Below are positions 26,965 to 36,298 of a DNA stretch of 64,000 nucleotides, one piece after another (position 1 is the stretch's first letter; the number at the start of each line of letters is the position of its first letter). The position numbers and the translations under genes were made by a program. The stretch covers positions 1 through 64,000 of the forward strand of contig NZ_FNPZ01000002.1 in the NCBI RefSeq assembly GCF_900107435.1, in the 5' to 3' direction. The notes below the pieces were generated by a model that searched no databases, was not told the DNA's origin, and was given only the letters and a program-made list of their open reading frames with translations. Source of the stretch: Herbiconiux ginsengi (GTDB taxonomy: Bacteria; Actinomycetota; Actinomycetes; Actinomycetales; Microbacteriaceae).

Positions 26965-28386
26965 ATGACAGACAGCAGTGGCTCCTCGTTCGCCCAGAAT
27001 CCGCCGCAGAGCGCTCTCGAGGCGGCCCTCGCCGAGACCGTCGAACTCGGGCTCCCCGCGAGCATCGCCGACCTCAGCGCTCTGGTGCGCATCCCCTCGG
27101 TCTCGTGGGCGGCGTTCGATCCGGCGCACGTCGAGGCCAGCGCCGACGCGGTGGCCGAGCTCTTCCGCTCGACCGGCGTCTTCGAGGCGGTCGACGTGCT
27201 GCGCGCCTCCACGGAGTCGGGTGAGCTCGGCCAACCGGCCGTGCTCGCCACCCGGCCGGCGAAGAACGGCAAGCCCACGGTGCTGCTCTACGCGCACCAC
27301 GACGTGCAGCCCCCCGGTCAGGATGCCGACTGGGATTCACCGCCCTACGAGCCGACCGTGCGCGGCGACCGCCTCTACGGGCGCGGCGCCGCCGACGACA
27401 AGGCGGGCGTGGTCTCGCACCTCGCGTCGGTGCGAGCGCTGGCGGCGGTGGCCGGCACCGACTTCGATCTCGGTCTCGTGGTGTTCATCGAGGGCGAGGA
27501 GGAGTTCGGCTCCCGCTCGTTCGCGAACTTCCTCGAGACCAACCGCGAGCGGCTCGCCGCCGACGTCATCGTCGTGGCCGACTCCGACAACTGGAACACG
27601 GAGACCCCGTCGCTCACCATCAGCCTGCGGGGCAACGTCACGTTCAAGCTCACGGTCTCGACGCTGGCGCACGCCTCGCACTCGGGGATGTTCGGGGGCG
27701 CCGTTCCGGACGCGATGCTGGCCACCATCCGCTTGCTCAGCACCTTCCACGACGACAACGGGTCGGTCGCCGTCGACGGGCTGACGTCGCGGCCGATCTC
27801 GGCGCCGGAGTACACGGAGGAGACGTTGCGCGCCGAGGCGGGCCTCCTCGACGGGGTGCAGCCGATCGGCACCGGATCCATCCTGTCGAGGCTGTGGGCG
27901 GGGCCGTCGATCACGGTCACCGGCATCGACGCGCCGACCGTGGCCAACGCCTCGAACACCCTGGCGCCCACGGTGTCGGTGCGGGTGAGCGCCCGGATCG
28001 CACCGGGGCAGGCGGCGTCCGACGCGCTGGCCGCGCTCGAAGCGCACATCCGGTCGCACACTCCCTTCGGCGCCCAGGTCGAGATCAGCGATGTCGACAC
28101 GGGTGACCCGTTCCTCGTCGACACCTCCGGCTGGGCGGTCTCCGCAGCGAAAGACGCGATGCGCGACGCGTGGGGCGCCGAGCCGGTCGAGGCTGGGGTG
28201 GGGGGCTCGATCCCGTTCATCGCCGATCTGGTGCGGGTGTTCCCGGAGGCGCAGATCCTGGTCACCGGCGTCGAAGACCCGCACACCCGTGCCCACAGCC
28301 CCAACGAGTCCCTCCACCTCGGCGTCTTCAAGCGGGCCATCGCCGCCGAGGCGTTGTTATTGCTCCGCCTGAACTCCCGGGAATAG
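26965..28386 (+). CDS. M20 family dipeptidase
   Basis: Cytosolic zinc metallopeptidase of the M20 (ArgE/DapE/CPG2) group, 473 aa, likely a dipeptidase. Metal-binding motifs are YAHHDVQPPG (His and the catalytic Asp two residues later), GRGAADDKAG (bridging Asp), VFIEGEEEFGS (catalytic base Glu and metal Glu) and the late THT-type EDPHTRAHSPNES (metal His). The lid/dimerisation domain lies between about 200 and 330. Alone on its transcript, leaderless by position of the -10 hexamer. Exact peptide preference unknown. Confidence 0.92.
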   Translation: MTDSSGSSFAQNPPQSALEAALAETVELGLPASIADLSALVRIPSVSWAAFDPAHVEASADAVAELFRSTGVFEAVDVLRASTESGELGQPAVLATRPAKNGKPTVLLYAHHDVQPPGQDADWDSPPYEPTVRGDRLYGRGAADDKAGVVSHLASVRALAAVAGTDFDLGLVVFIEGEEEFGSRSFANFLETNRERLAADVIVVADSDNWNTETPSLTISLRGNVTFKLTVSTLAHASHSGMFGGAVPDAMLATIRLLSTFHDDNGSVAVDGLTSRPISAPEYTEETLRAEAGLLDGVQPIGTGSILSRLWAGPSITVTGIDAPTVANASNTLAPTVSVRVSARIAPGQAASDALAALEAHIRSHTPFGAQVEISDVDTGDPFLVDTSGWAVSAAKDAMRDAWGAEPVEAGVGGSIPFIADLVRVFPEAQILVTGVEDPHTRAHSPNESLHLGVFKRAIAAEALLLLRLNSRE

Positions 28387-28450
28387 TTGCGGCAACCGTC
28401 CCGTTGCCGGAGTTAGACTTCTTCCATACTTCCGAACGAATGGAGTGCAC

Positions 28451-28816
28451 ATGAGCGACACAACGCTGACCGCTGACGTCGAGGCGCCGGCGCACAAGGT
28501 GGGCATCACGCCCGCCGCGGGCCAGAAGGTGCGGAGCCTCCTCGAGCAGGAGGGTCGCGACGACCTGCGTCTGCGCGTGGCCGTGCAGCCCGGCGGCTGC
28601 TCGGGTCTCATCTACCAGCTCTACTTCGACGAGCGGATGCTCGACGGAGACGGCGTGGTCGACTTCGACGGCGTCGAGGTCATCGTCGACAAGATGAGCG
28701 TGCCCTACCTCGAGGGCGCCACCATCGACTTCGAAGACACGATCCAGAAGCAGGGCTTCACGATCGACAACCCGAACGCCTCCGGAAGCTGCGCGTGCGG
28801 AGACTCGTTCCACTGA
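28451..28816 (+). CDS. erpA: iron-sulfur cluster insertion protein ErpA (A-type carrier)
   Basis: HesB/IscA-type carrier of 121 aa that delivers Fe-S clusters to apoproteins. The three conserved cysteines are Cys50 (GGCSGLIY), Cys114 and Cys116 (SCACGDSF). Located just before ctaC, as in mycobacteria (HesB-like gene beside ctaC), which fits a service role for respiratory Fe-S proteins. GGAG lies 6-9 bp before the ATG. A TAGACT -10 (28414-28419) is upstream, preceded by a CGGCAAC/GTTGCCG hairpin (28390-28409) that may end the dipeptidase transcript. A strong terminator follows. Confidence 0.93.
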   Translation: MSDTTLTADVEAPAHKVGITPAAGQKVRSLLEQEGRDDLRLRVAVQPGGCSGLIYQLYFDERMLDGDGVVDFDGVEVIVDKMSVPYLEGATIDFEDTIQKQGFTIDNPNASGSCACGDSFH

Positions 28817-28841
28817 GTCGCGACGCGAATCCCCGGATTCA

Positions 28842-28872
28842 GGGGCCGTTCCTTCGGGAACGGCCCCTTTTT
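28842..28872 (+). terminator. rho-independent terminator after erpA
   Basis: Perfect 11-bp stem GGGGCCGTTCC / GGAACGGCCCC with a TTCG tetraloop, followed by five T residues (28868-28872). Separates erpA from ctaC. Confidence 0.92.
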
Positions 28873-28930
28873 CGCATCCGAAGCACGCGCATCCGGTGTG
28901 CCTGTGGCAACGGCGGCGACCGCGACCCAG

Positions 28931-28964
28931 TAGGCTATGAAAAGGTCAAATACACTGTGGTGTA
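28931..28964 (+). promoter_or_regulatory. ctaC promoter region
   Basis: TAGGCT (28931-28936) is a -10 candidate about 45 bp before the start; downstream TACACTGTGGTGTA (28951-28964) is a small perfect inverted repeat (TACAC/GTGTA) in the leader that could be an operator. Confidence 0.35.
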
Positions 28965-28980
28965 GCTTCCCGAAAGGTCT

Positions 28981-29856
28981 GTGGTGCGCTCTAACCGACG
29001 TCTCCGATGGGCCGCGATTCCTATCGCGGCGCTACTGTCCGTTGTCTTGGCCGGGTGCACCCAGGAGCAGCTGCAAGGCTGGCTTCCCACCGAGCCCGGC
29101 ACCACCAACAACGTCGACCGGGTCATCGGGCTCTGGGTCACGTCGTGGATCGTGCTGCTGGTCGTGGGTGTCATCACCTGGGGCCTCACCATCTGGGCGA
29201 TCGTCGTCTACCGGCGGCGCAAGGGGCAGACCGGTCTTCCGGTGCAGCTGCGCTACAACATGCCGATCGAGATCTTCTACACGATCGTGCCGCTCATCCT
29301 CGTGCTCGGCTTCTTCGCCTTCACGGCCCGCGATCAGAGCGAGATCGAGGCGAAGTACGACAGCCCCGACGTGAAGATCCAGGTCTTCGGCAAGCAGTGG
29401 GCGTGGGACTTCAACTACGTCGACGAGAACGTCTACTCGCCCGGCATCCAGGGTCAGGACAACCCGGATGACGCGAACGGCTCGCTCGTCGAGTCCGAGA
29501 TCCCGGTGCTCTACCTGCCCGTCGGCAAGAAGGTGGAGATCGAGCTCCAGTCGCGCGACGTCATCCACTCCTTCTGGGTCATCGACTTCCTCTACAAGAA
29601 GGACATGCTGCCGGGCAAGACGAACTACATGTACGTCACGCCCGAACGCGAGGGCACCTTCAGCGGGAAGTGCGCCGAGCTCTGCGGCGAATACCACTCG
29701 ATGATGCTCTTCAACGTGAAGGTCGTCTCGCAGCAGGAGTACGACGACTACATCCAGTCCCTGAAAGACGCCGGTCAGGAGGGTCAGCTGGGCCCGGAGT
29801 ACAACCGCAACCAGAACCTCCCGGGCATCGGCACGCCCGCGCACGAAGAAGAGTAG
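28981..29856 (+). CDS. ctaC: cytochrome c oxidase subunit II
   Basis: CuA-bearing subunit of the aa3 oxidase; receives electrons from the cytochrome c domain of QcrC. A lipobox (SVVLAGC, about residue 25) suggests a lipidated N terminus; two membrane helices follow (about 40-75 and 90-115). The CuA site CAELCGEYHSMM is complete, with the upstream His in SRDVIHSFWV. 291 aa. Start is one of two adjacent GTG codons (28981 or 28984) behind AAAGG; the second has better spacing. First gene of ctaC-ctaD-ctaF. Confidence 0.97.
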   Translation: MVRSNRRLRWAAIPIAALLSVVLAGCTQEQLQGWLPTEPGTTNNVDRVIGLWVTSWIVLLVVGVITWGLTIWAIVVYRRRKGQTGLPVQLRYNMPIEIFYTIVPLILVLGFFAFTARDQSEIEAKYDSPDVKIQVFGKQWAWDFNYVDENVYSPGIQGQDNPDDANGSLVESEIPVLYLPVGKKVEIELQSRDVIHSFWVIDFLYKKDMLPGKTNYMYVTPEREGTFSGKCAELCGEYHSMMLFNVKVVSQQEYDDYIQSLKDAGQEGQLGPEYNRNQNLPGIGTPAHEEE

Positions 29857-29865
29857 GAGCGCGCC

Positions 29866-31608
29866 ATGACAGCAACAGTGGCGGTATCGCCCGGCGGCAC
29901 GGCCCCGGCCCCCATCCCGACTCCGTCGAAGTCGGTGGGCCGCAAGGGCAACATCTTCATCAAGTGGATCACCTCCACCGACCACAAGACCATCGGGTAC
30001 ATGTACCTGATCGCCTCGTTCCTCTTCTTCTGCCTCGGTGGCGTGATGGCCCTGGTCATCCGCGCCCAGCTGTTCGAGCCGGGTCTCGAGCTGCTGCAGA
30101 CCAAAGACCAGTACAACCAGCTCTTCACGATGCACGGCACGATCATGCTGCTGATGTTCGCGACGCCGCTGTTCGCCGGCTTCGCCAACGTCATCATGCC
30201 GCTGCAGATCGGTGCTCCGGATGTCGCGTTCCCGCGTCTGAACGCGTTCGCCTTCTGGCTGTTCCTCTTCGGCTCGCTGATCGCGGTGTCGGGCTTCCTC
30301 ACCCCGCAGGGTGCGGCGTCGTTCGGCTGGTTCGCCTATGCGCCCTTGTCGAGTACGACGTTCACACCGGGTGACGGCGGAAACATGTGGGTGTTCGGTC
30401 TGGGGCTCTCGGGCTTCGGCACCATCCTCGGCGCGGTCAACTTCATCACCACGGTCATCACGCTGCGCGCGCCGGGCATGACCATGTTCCGCATGCCGAT
30501 CTTCACCTGGAACATCCTGGTCACGTCGATCCTCGTGCTGATGGCCTTCCCGGTTCTCGCCGCTGCGCTCTTCGCCCTCGGTGCCGACCGTGTCTTCGGA
30601 GCCCACGTCTACGACGCGGCGAACGGCGGCGTGCTGCTCTGGCAGCATCTGTTCTGGTTCTTCGGGCATCCGGAGGTGTACATCATCGCGCTGCCGTTCT
30701 TCGGCATCGTCTCCGAGGTGTTCCCTGTCTTCAGTCGCAAGCCGATCTTCGGCTACAAGACCCTGATCTACGCCACGATCTCGATCGCGGCGCTCTCGGT
30801 CACCGTCTGGGCGCACCACATGTACGTCACCGGATCGGTGCTCCTCCCGTTCTTCGCGCTGATGACGATGCTCATCGCCGTGCCGACGGGTGTGAAGATC
30901 TTCAACTGGATCGGCACCATGTGGCGAGGCTCGGTCACGTTCGAGACACCGATGATCTGGGCCATCGGCTTCTTGATCACCTTCACCTTCGGTGGTCTGA
31001 CCGGTGTCATCCTGGCGTCGCCGCCGCTCGACTTCCACGTCTCCGACACCTACTTCGTGGTGGCGCACTTCCACTACGTCGTGTTCGGAACCGTCGTGTT
31101 CGCCATGTTCTCGGGCTTCTACTTCTGGTGGCCGAAGTGGACGGGCAAGATGCTCAACGAGCGGCTCGGCCACTGGCACTTCTGGTTGCTGTTCATCGGC
31201 TTCCACACCACGTTCCTCATCCAGCACTGGCTGGGCGTCATCGGCATGCCGCGTCGCTACGCGACGTATCAGCCCGAAGACGGATTCACCTGGATGAACC
31301 AGCTCTCGACGATCGGCGCCTTCATCCTCGCCGCGTCGATGATCCCGTTCTTCCTGAACGTGTACATCACAGCCCGCAAGGCGCCGAAGGTCACCGTGAA
31401 CGACCCGTGGGGCTACGGCCGCTCGCTCGAGTGGGCCACGTCGTGCCCGCCGCCGCGGCACAACTTCACCTCGATCCCGCGCATCCGTTCGGAATCTCCG
31501 GCGTTCGATCTCAACCATCCGGAGGCCGGCGTGCCAGTCGGCGTCGGGCCCGCGAAAGACGCCCCGGATGCTCCCACGTACGACCTCTCGCAAAGCAAGG
31601 TGAAGTAA
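29866..31608 (+). CDS. ctaD: cytochrome c oxidase subunit I
   Basis: Catalytic subunit of the aa3 oxidase with haem a and the haem a3-CuB centre, 580 aa and 12 helices. Ligand motifs are visible: the haem a His in TMHGTIM, CuB His and cross-linked Tyr in FGHPEVYI, the His pair in WAHHMYV, and the haem ligands in [10 protein letters not shown]. The start is ATG at 29866 with AGGAG upstream, 9 bp after ctaC. The C-terminal ~60 residues are cytosolic and Pro-rich, as in other actinobacteria. Confidence 0.98.
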   Translation: MTATVAVSPGGTAPAPIPTPSKSVGRKGNIFIKWITSTDHKTIGYMYLIASFLFFCLGGVMALVIRAQLFEPGLELLQTKDQYNQLFTMHGTIMLLMFATPLFAGFANVIMPLQIGAPDVAFPRLNAFAFWLFLFGSLIAVSGFLTPQGAASFGWFAYAPLSSTTFTPGDGGNMWVFGLGLSGFGTILGAVNFITTVITLRAPGMTMFRMPIFTWNILVTSILVLMAFPVLAAALFALGADRVFGAHVYDAANGGVLLWQHLFWFFGHPEVYIIALPFFGIVSEVFPVFSRKPIFGYKTLIYATISIAALSVTVWAHHMYVTGSVLLPFFALMTMLIAVPTGVKIFNWIGTMWRGSVTFETPMIWAIGFLITFTFGGLTGVILASPPLDFHVSDTYFVVAHFHYVVFGTVVFAMFSGFYFWWPKWTGKMLNERLGHWHFWLLFIGFHTTFLIQHWLGVIGMPRRYATYQPEDGFTWMNQLSTIGAFILAASMIPFFLNVYITARKAPKVTVNDPWGYGRSLEWATSCPPPRHNFTSIPRIRSESPAFDLNHPEAGVPVGVGPAKDAPDAPTYDLSQSKVK

Positions 31609-31611
31609 GGC

Positions 31612-32031
31612 ATGAGAGCCAATACCAATCTCTTCTGGATCCTGGCCATCTTCATGCTGTTGGCCGACGCGGTCTACACGGGCTGGTCGCTGATCTGGTA
31701 CGAAGGTCAGCTGGAGCCCGTCGGCACCGTGGCCATCGGCCTCTCGGCCATCCTGGCGGCGTTCCTGGCCTTCTACCTGGGCCGTGTGCACAAGGCCCAG
31801 GGCGCGGAGCTGCCGGAAGACCTGCTCGACTCGAACATCGACGACGGCGACCCTGAGATGGGCTTCTACAGCCCGTGGAGCTGGTGGCCGATCATCCTCG
31901 CCGGTGGCGGTGCGCTGATGGTGCTCGGCCTCGCGGTCGGCTTCTGGATCTCGTTCATCGCGGGGGCCTTGCTGCTCGTCGCGATCGTCGGCTGGGTCTT
32001 CGAGTACTACCGCGGCTACTTCGCCCGCTAG
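31612..32031 (+). CDS. ctaF: cytochrome c oxidase subunit 4
   Basis: Small actinobacterial oxidase subunit (139 aa) with four membrane helices: two near the N terminus (LFWILAIFMLLADAVYTGW; VAIGLSAILAAFLAFYLG) and two near the C terminus. The conserved FYSPWSWWPI segment between them is diagnostic. It begins 3 bp after ctaD and ends the operon, followed by a strong terminator. Confidence 0.95.
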   Translation: MRANTNLFWILAIFMLLADAVYTGWSLIWYEGQLEPVGTVAIGLSAILAAFLAFYLGRVHKAQGAELPEDLLDSNIDDGDPEMGFYSPWSWWPIILAGGGALMVLGLAVGFWISFIAGALLLVAIVGWVFEYYRGYFAR

Positions 32032-32073
32032 GCTCCGCGACGACAACCGCCTGACTCCTCGGCTTGCCCGATC

Positions 32074-32102
32074 GGACCCGCGCTCCTCGAGAGCGCGGGT
32101 CC
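32074..32102 (+). terminator. rho-independent terminator after ctaF
   Basis: Perfect 12-bp stem GGACCCGCGCTC / GAGCGCGGGTCC, 5-nt loop, followed by TTTCGTTT. Confidence 0.88.
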
Positions 32103-32595
32103 TTTCGTTTGTGCTCCCTCGGTCGAGGCCGCACCACGCGGGGCGCCGTTGACACCTCGGGAGGCCGCAGCGGCCTCCCCGATCGTCCGTCGACCACTCG
32201 TGGCCTCCCGACCACCGGCCAGCGCCGCCGCGACCTCGGGCGCCGTGCCGTTCGCGGCGGTGATGTGGGCCGAGACGAAGAGGCGGTCGAAGCAGTCGGT
32301 GCGCGTGCGCCGGTCACCGTCTTGACGTCGGGGGACACTGCCGCGGAAAGGGTGTCTTCACCGCCGAAGACGGTGCCGTTGGTGACGCCACGTGACATGA
32401 GGAGAACCTTCTCATCAGCGGTCAGCGCGGTGGCCTCGCCGTTGACGGGCCGCACGGGTGCCCTATTCCGACGAGTTCAGTAGTTCTCTCCGCCGGCTCT
32501 GTCGACCAGCGGCGCCTGTGGCGGACGCTGTCATCGGCAGCGAGGCTCTCAAGGGCACCCCGACGTGATCGATGCGTCGAAGGCGGCAACGACGA
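32103..32595. other. gap with possible decayed minus-strand gene
   Basis: About 490 bp between two terminators contain no recognisable gene. On the minus strand a coding-like stretch begins at ATG 32398 (GAGAAGG ~9 nt upstream; MSRGVTNGTVFGGEDTLSA...), with high GC3, and seems to continue in another frame from about 32320 (TDCFDRLFVSAHITAANG...) to about 32150. This would need a frameshift and resembles nothing I know. A perfect palindrome GAGAAGGTTCTC overlaps the ribosome site. It may be a pseudogene or non-coding. Confidence 0.25.
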
Positions 32596-32632
32596 AGGGC
32601 CCGGCACCGCAAGGTATGCGATGCCGGGCCCT
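32596..32632 (-). terminator. terminator hairpin after qcrB
   Basis: Perfect 11-bp stem AGGGCCCGGCA / TGCCGGGCCCT just beyond the qcrB stop, ending the ctaE-qcrCAB transcript. The following sequence on the minus strand is only weakly T-rich (TTCGTCGTT). Confidence 0.75.
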
Positions 32633-32650
32633 GGGGCGGGGGAGGGGAGC

Positions 32651-34327
32651 CTAGTGGTGGCCGGGGCCCTCGATCTCGTCGTGCGCTGCAGCGCCGTGGC
32701 CGTGACCGGCTTCGAGCTCCGTGCGGGAGGCCGGCGCGATGCGGTCCTCGAAGAACCACTTCGAGAGACGCACCCGCAGGCGCGCGCTGCCCGTGATCTT
32801 GCCCTGGCTGTTGGGGCGCAGCATCAGCGGCTCGTAGACCTCGTAGTCGACCAGCTTCCAGCGCTCGTAGTCATCGACCTGCTCGTGCACCTCGATGTAC
32901 TCGCCACCGGGCAGACGCACGATACGGCCGGACTCATAGCCGTGCAGCACGATCTCGCGATCCTTCTTCATCAGACCGATGCAGACGCGCTTCGCGACGA
33001 AGTAGGCCAGGAACGGCCCGAGGATGACCCAGGCCTGGATGGCATGCGTCACGCTCTCCAGCGAGAGCTGGAAATGCGTCGCGATGATGTCGGAACTCGC
33101 CGCGGCCCAGAGGCCGGCGTAGAAGGTGACACCGGCCGCACCGATACCCGTGCGGGTCGGAGCATTGCGCGGGCGGTCGAGGATGTGGTGCTCGCGCTTG
33201 TCGCCCGTCACCCAGCCTTCGATGAACGGATAGACGGCCACCAATCCGAGCAGCACCAGCAGCGCCAGAACGGGCACGATGATGTTGAACGACCAGGTGT
33301 GGTCGAGCCAGACGAACTCCCAGCCCGGCGGGATCAATCGGAGCGCACCGTCGGCGAATCCGATGTACCAGTCGGGTTGCGTACCCGCCGAGACCGGCGA
33401 TGGGTCGTAAGGACCGTAGTTCCAGATCGGGTTGATCGTGAAGAACGCGGCCATCAGCGCGACGACACCGAACACCAGGAAGAAGAACCCGCCGGCCTTC
33501 GCGGCGTACACCGGGAGGATCGGGTAGCCGATCACGTTCTTCTGTGTGCGACCGCCACCGGCGAACTGCGTGTGCTTGTGCACCACGACGAAGACCAGGT
33601 GGAGCGCGATGAACGCGACCACCAACGCCGGCAGCAAGAGGATGTGCAGGGTGTACAAACGCCCGATGATCGCCGTGCCCGGGAACTCCCCGCCGAACAG
33701 CAGGAACGAGATCCAGGTGCCGACGAAGGGGATGCCCTTGATCAGGCCGTCGATGATGCGAAGACCGTTGCCCGAGAGCAGGTCGTCGGGGAGCGAGTAG
33801 CCGGTGAAGCCTTCGGCCATCGCCAGCACGAACAGCGTGAAGCCGATGACCCAGTTGAGCTCACGCGGCTTGCGGAACGCACCCGTGAAGTAGACGCGCA
33901 GCATGTGGATGCCGATGGCGGCGATGAACAGCAGGGCCGCCCAGTGGTGGATCTGGCGAACCAGCAGACCACCGCGGATGTCGAACGAGATCTTCAGCGC
34001 CGAATCCATCGCCGCCGACATCTCCATGCCCTTCAGCGGCGCCCAGGAGCCGTTGTAGGTCACCTCGGCCATCGAGGCCTGGAAGAAGAAGGTCAGGAAG
34101 GTTCCGGACAGGATGATGATGACGAAGCTGTAGAGCGCCACCTCGCCGAGCATGAACGACCAGTGGTCGGGGAAGATCTTGCGGCCGAACTCCTTGACGA
34201 CGCCCGAGATGCTGGTGCGCTCGTCGATGTAGTTCGCTGCCGCCGCCGTGAAGCCGCCGCTCTTGGCGGGAGCCGGAGCCGGAGCCGCGACCTCGGCCGG
34301 GGCATCCGATCTTTCTATCGTGGTCAT
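32651..34327 (-). CDS. qcrB: cytochrome bc1 complex cytochrome b subunit
   Basis: Haem b subunit of the menaquinol:cytochrome c oxidoreductase, 558 aa, longer than mitochondrial cytochrome b because of an actinobacterial C-terminal extension (about residues 400-558). Haem-ligand His residues lie in RQIHHWAALLF and GRLYTLHILLLPALVVAFIALH; the Qo-site PDW motif (TQPDWYIGF, PEWY equivalent) is present. The ATG at 34327 overlaps the qcrA stop by 4 bp. A His-rich tail (GHGHGAAAHDEIEGPGHH) ends the protein. Last gene of ctaE-qcrC-qcrA-qcrB. Confidence 0.97.
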   Translation of the reverse strand: MTTIERSDAPAEVAAPAPAPAKSGGFTAAAANYIDERTSISGVVKEFGRKIFPDHWSFMLGEVALYSFVIIILSGTFLTFFFQASMAEVTYNGSWAPLKGMEMSAAMDSALKISFDIRGGLLVRQIHHWAALLFIAAIGIHMLRVYFTGAFRKPRELNWVIGFTLFVLAMAEGFTGYSLPDDLLSGNGLRIIDGLIKGIPFVGTWISFLLFGGEFPGTAIIGRLYTLHILLLPALVVAFIALHLVFVVVHKHTQFAGGGRTQKNVIGYPILPVYAAKAGGFFFLVFGVVALMAAFFTINPIWNYGPYDPSPVSAGTQPDWYIGFADGALRLIPPGWEFVWLDHTWSFNIIVPVLALLVLLGLVAVYPFIEGWVTGDKREHHILDRPRNAPTRTGIGAAGVTFYAGLWAAASSDIIATHFQLSLESVTHAIQAWVILGPFLAYFVAKRVCIGLMKKDREIVLHGYESGRIVRLPGGEYIEVHEQVDDYERWKLVDYEVYEPLMLRPNSQGKITGSARLRVRLSKWFFEDRIAPASRTELEAGHGHGAAAHDEIEGPGHH

Positions 34328-35394
34328 GAACGCTCCCAGAAACTCGGACCGACGGGCTCGTTGAAGTCGCTCTGAGCAACCAGGTAGCCCTCGGAGTCGA
34401 CCTCGATCGGCAGCTGCGGCAGCGGGCGCTTGGCCGGGCCGAAGATCACCTGGCACTCGTTCACCACGTCGAAGGTCGACTGGTGGCACGGGCAGAGCAG
34501 GTGGTGCGTCTGCTGCTCGTAGAGGGCGACGGGGCAGCCGACGTGCGTGCAGATCTTCGAGTACGCGACGATTCCGTCGTACGACCAGCTTTCACGCCCG
34601 GGGCTGATGTTGAGGTCGTCGGGGTTGAGGCGCATGAGCAGCACGGCTGCTTTGGCCTTCTGCTCCAGACGATCGGGGGCCTCGTTGAGACCCTCCGGGA
34701 TGATGTGGAACACCGAGCCGATGGTGACGTCGGACGCCTTCACCGGAATGCCCGAGGGGTCGAGCGTGAGGCGCGCACCCTTCTTCCACATCGTGTGGCT
34801 GAGCAGCATCGCCGGGTCTTCGCTCTGCGGGGCGAGACCGCGGAACAGCACGAGGCCGGGCAGCGGGAACGCGATCAGCGCACCGATCAGGCTGTTGCGG
34901 ATGAGGGTGCGACGCCCGAAGCCCGACTCCTGGTCGGCCTCGTGGAAGATCTCGACCGCGCGGGCGCGCGTCTCGTCGGTTCCCCGAACGGGGTGACGGA
35001 TGTCGATGCCTTCTTTGTCGTACATGATGGCCTTGGCCCAGTGCACGGCTCCGAGACCGATCCCGAACAGGGCCAGCGCGATGCCGATGCCCATGAAGAG
35101 CGTGTTCAACCGGACGGATCCGACGTCGTCGTTCTCGATGGGGAAGGCCATGTAGGCGGCGACCGCGAAGACGCTGCCCGCGATCGAGAGGTAGAAGAGC
35201 GTGTAGACCGACCGCTGAGCACGCTTCGCGGCCTGGGGGTCGGTGTCGGTGACGCGCTGGCGGTGGGCGGGCTCGCCAGGGTTTGCGACGTCGGACGCAA
35301 TGACCGCGGTGCTGGTCGATGCCGTTCGACTCGTCTCGACGGCCGACGAATCGGAAGCGGGGGTCTCTGCCCCGCTCACCTCGTCATGTGCCAT
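34324..35394 (-). CDS. qcrA: cytochrome bc1 complex Rieske iron-sulfur subunit
   Basis: Rieske [2Fe-2S] protein, 356 aa, of the actinobacterial type with three N-terminal helices rather than one (around residues 58-80, 95-115 and 165-185). Cluster-binding motifs CTHVGC and CPCHQS are complete near residues 290-315. The N-terminal ~50 residues are Ser/Thr/Ala-rich and disordered. Overlaps qcrB by 4 bp and follows qcrC after 60 bp with AAAGGG as ribosome site. Confidence 0.97.
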   Translation of the reverse strand: MAHDEVSGAETPASDSSAVETSRTASTSTAVIASDVANPGEPAHRQRVTDTDPQAAKRAQRSVYTLFYLSIAGSVFAVAAYMAFPIENDDVGSVRLNTLFMGIGIALALFGIGLGAVHWAKAIMYDKEGIDIRHPVRGTDETRARAVEIFHEADQESGFGRRTLIRNSLIGALIAFPLPGLVLFRGLAPQSEDPAMLLSHTMWKKGARLTLDPSGIPVKASDVTIGSVFHIIPEGLNEAPDRLEQKAKAAVLLMRLNPDDLNISPGRESWSYDGIVAYSKICTHVGCPVALYEQQTHHLLCPCHQSTFDVVNECQVIFGPAKRPLPQLPIEVDSEGYLVAQSDFNEPVGPSFWERS

Positions 35395-35454
35395 TGTTGT
35401 CCCTTTCGAGCTGTGCTGGTGTGTGCTGTGCCGGTGTTCACGAGATCCGGGCGG

Positions 35455-36249
35455 CTAGTTCGACTTCGCGGTGAGCCAGACCATCAGGCCGATGATCGCG
35501 CCGAGTCCGAAGATCCACGCGAACAGGCCTTCGGCGACCGGCCCGAGCGACCCGAGCTCGACGCCGCCCGGAGACGGGTTGTTCTCGAGGTACTTCAGGT
35601 AGGTGATGATGTCGCGCTTGTCTTCGGGCGTCAGGTTGTCGTCGTTGAAGACGGGCATGTTCTGCGGGCCGGTGAGCATGGCCTCGTAGATGTGCGTCGC
35701 CGCGACACCCGTGAGCTCGGGCGCGAACTTGCCCTCGGTGAGAGCGCCGCCCGCTCCGTGCACGTTGTGGCACATGGCGCAGTTGATGCGGAACAGCTCG
35801 CCGCCGTTCGTGGCGTCGCCGTCGCCCTGCAGGAGGCTCGGGTCGGGGATGGCCGGGCCGGGGGAGATGGAGGCGACATAGGCCGCGAGAGCTGCGGTCT
35901 GCTCGTCGGTGAACTGCGGCGGCTTCTGCATGGCCTGCGGCCCCTGCATGGCCATGGGCATCCGCCCCGTTCCCACCTGGAAGTTGACGGCCGCCGCGCC
36001 GACGCCGATGAGGCTCGGCCCGTCGGCGGTGCCTTCGAGGCTCATGCCGTGGCAGGTGGCGCAGTTGGCGGCGAAGAGCTTCTGGCCCTCCTCGATCGTC
36101 TCCTGGCTGGTGGCGCTCGTGTCAGCGGTGGCGGTGGTCGTGCTGCTGAGGAGCGCGTACCCACCACCCGTGACGACCAGGCCGATAGCAATCAGCAGTA
36201 CAGTCGCCAGCGGGTGGCGTCTGTTCGCTTTCCTGCTCGTGCGGGCCAT
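35455..36249 (-). CDS. qcrC: cytochrome bc1 complex dihaem cytochrome c subunit
   Basis: Dihaem cytochrome c1 of actinobacteria, which passes electrons directly to CtaC without soluble cytochrome c. Two CxxCH motifs: CATCH (Cys63-Cys66-His67) and CAMCH (Cys157-Cys160-His161). An N-terminal uncleaved helix (about 14-34) and a C-terminal helix (about 240-260) hold it in the membrane. 264 aa from the ATG at 36249; the codons before it in the same frame lie in the gap behind ctaE. Confidence 0.96.
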   Translation of the reverse strand: MARTSRKANRRHPLATVLLIAIGLVVTGGGYALLSSTTTATADTSATSQETIEEGQKLFAANCATCHGMSLEGTADGPSLIGVGAAAVNFQVGTGRMPMAMQGPQAMQKPPQFTDEQTAALAAYVASISPGPAIPDPSLLQGDGDATNGGELFRINCAMCHNVHGAGGALTEGKFAPELTGVAATHIYEAMLTGPQNMPVFNDDNLTPEDKRDIITYLKYLENNPSPGGVELGSLGPVAEGLFAWIFGLGAIIGLMVWLTAKSN

Positions 36250-36298
36250 TCTCTCTACTCTCTGTTCGGGGCGACGTCGGTGGAACATGACGGAGGCG

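Noticed and set aside
28386-28409. Iron-responsive operator before erpA (CGGCAAC/GTTGCCG symmetry)
   Set aside because: The symmetry is as well explained by a small terminator hairpin behind the dipeptidase gene and matches no known Fur/IdeR/SufR box.
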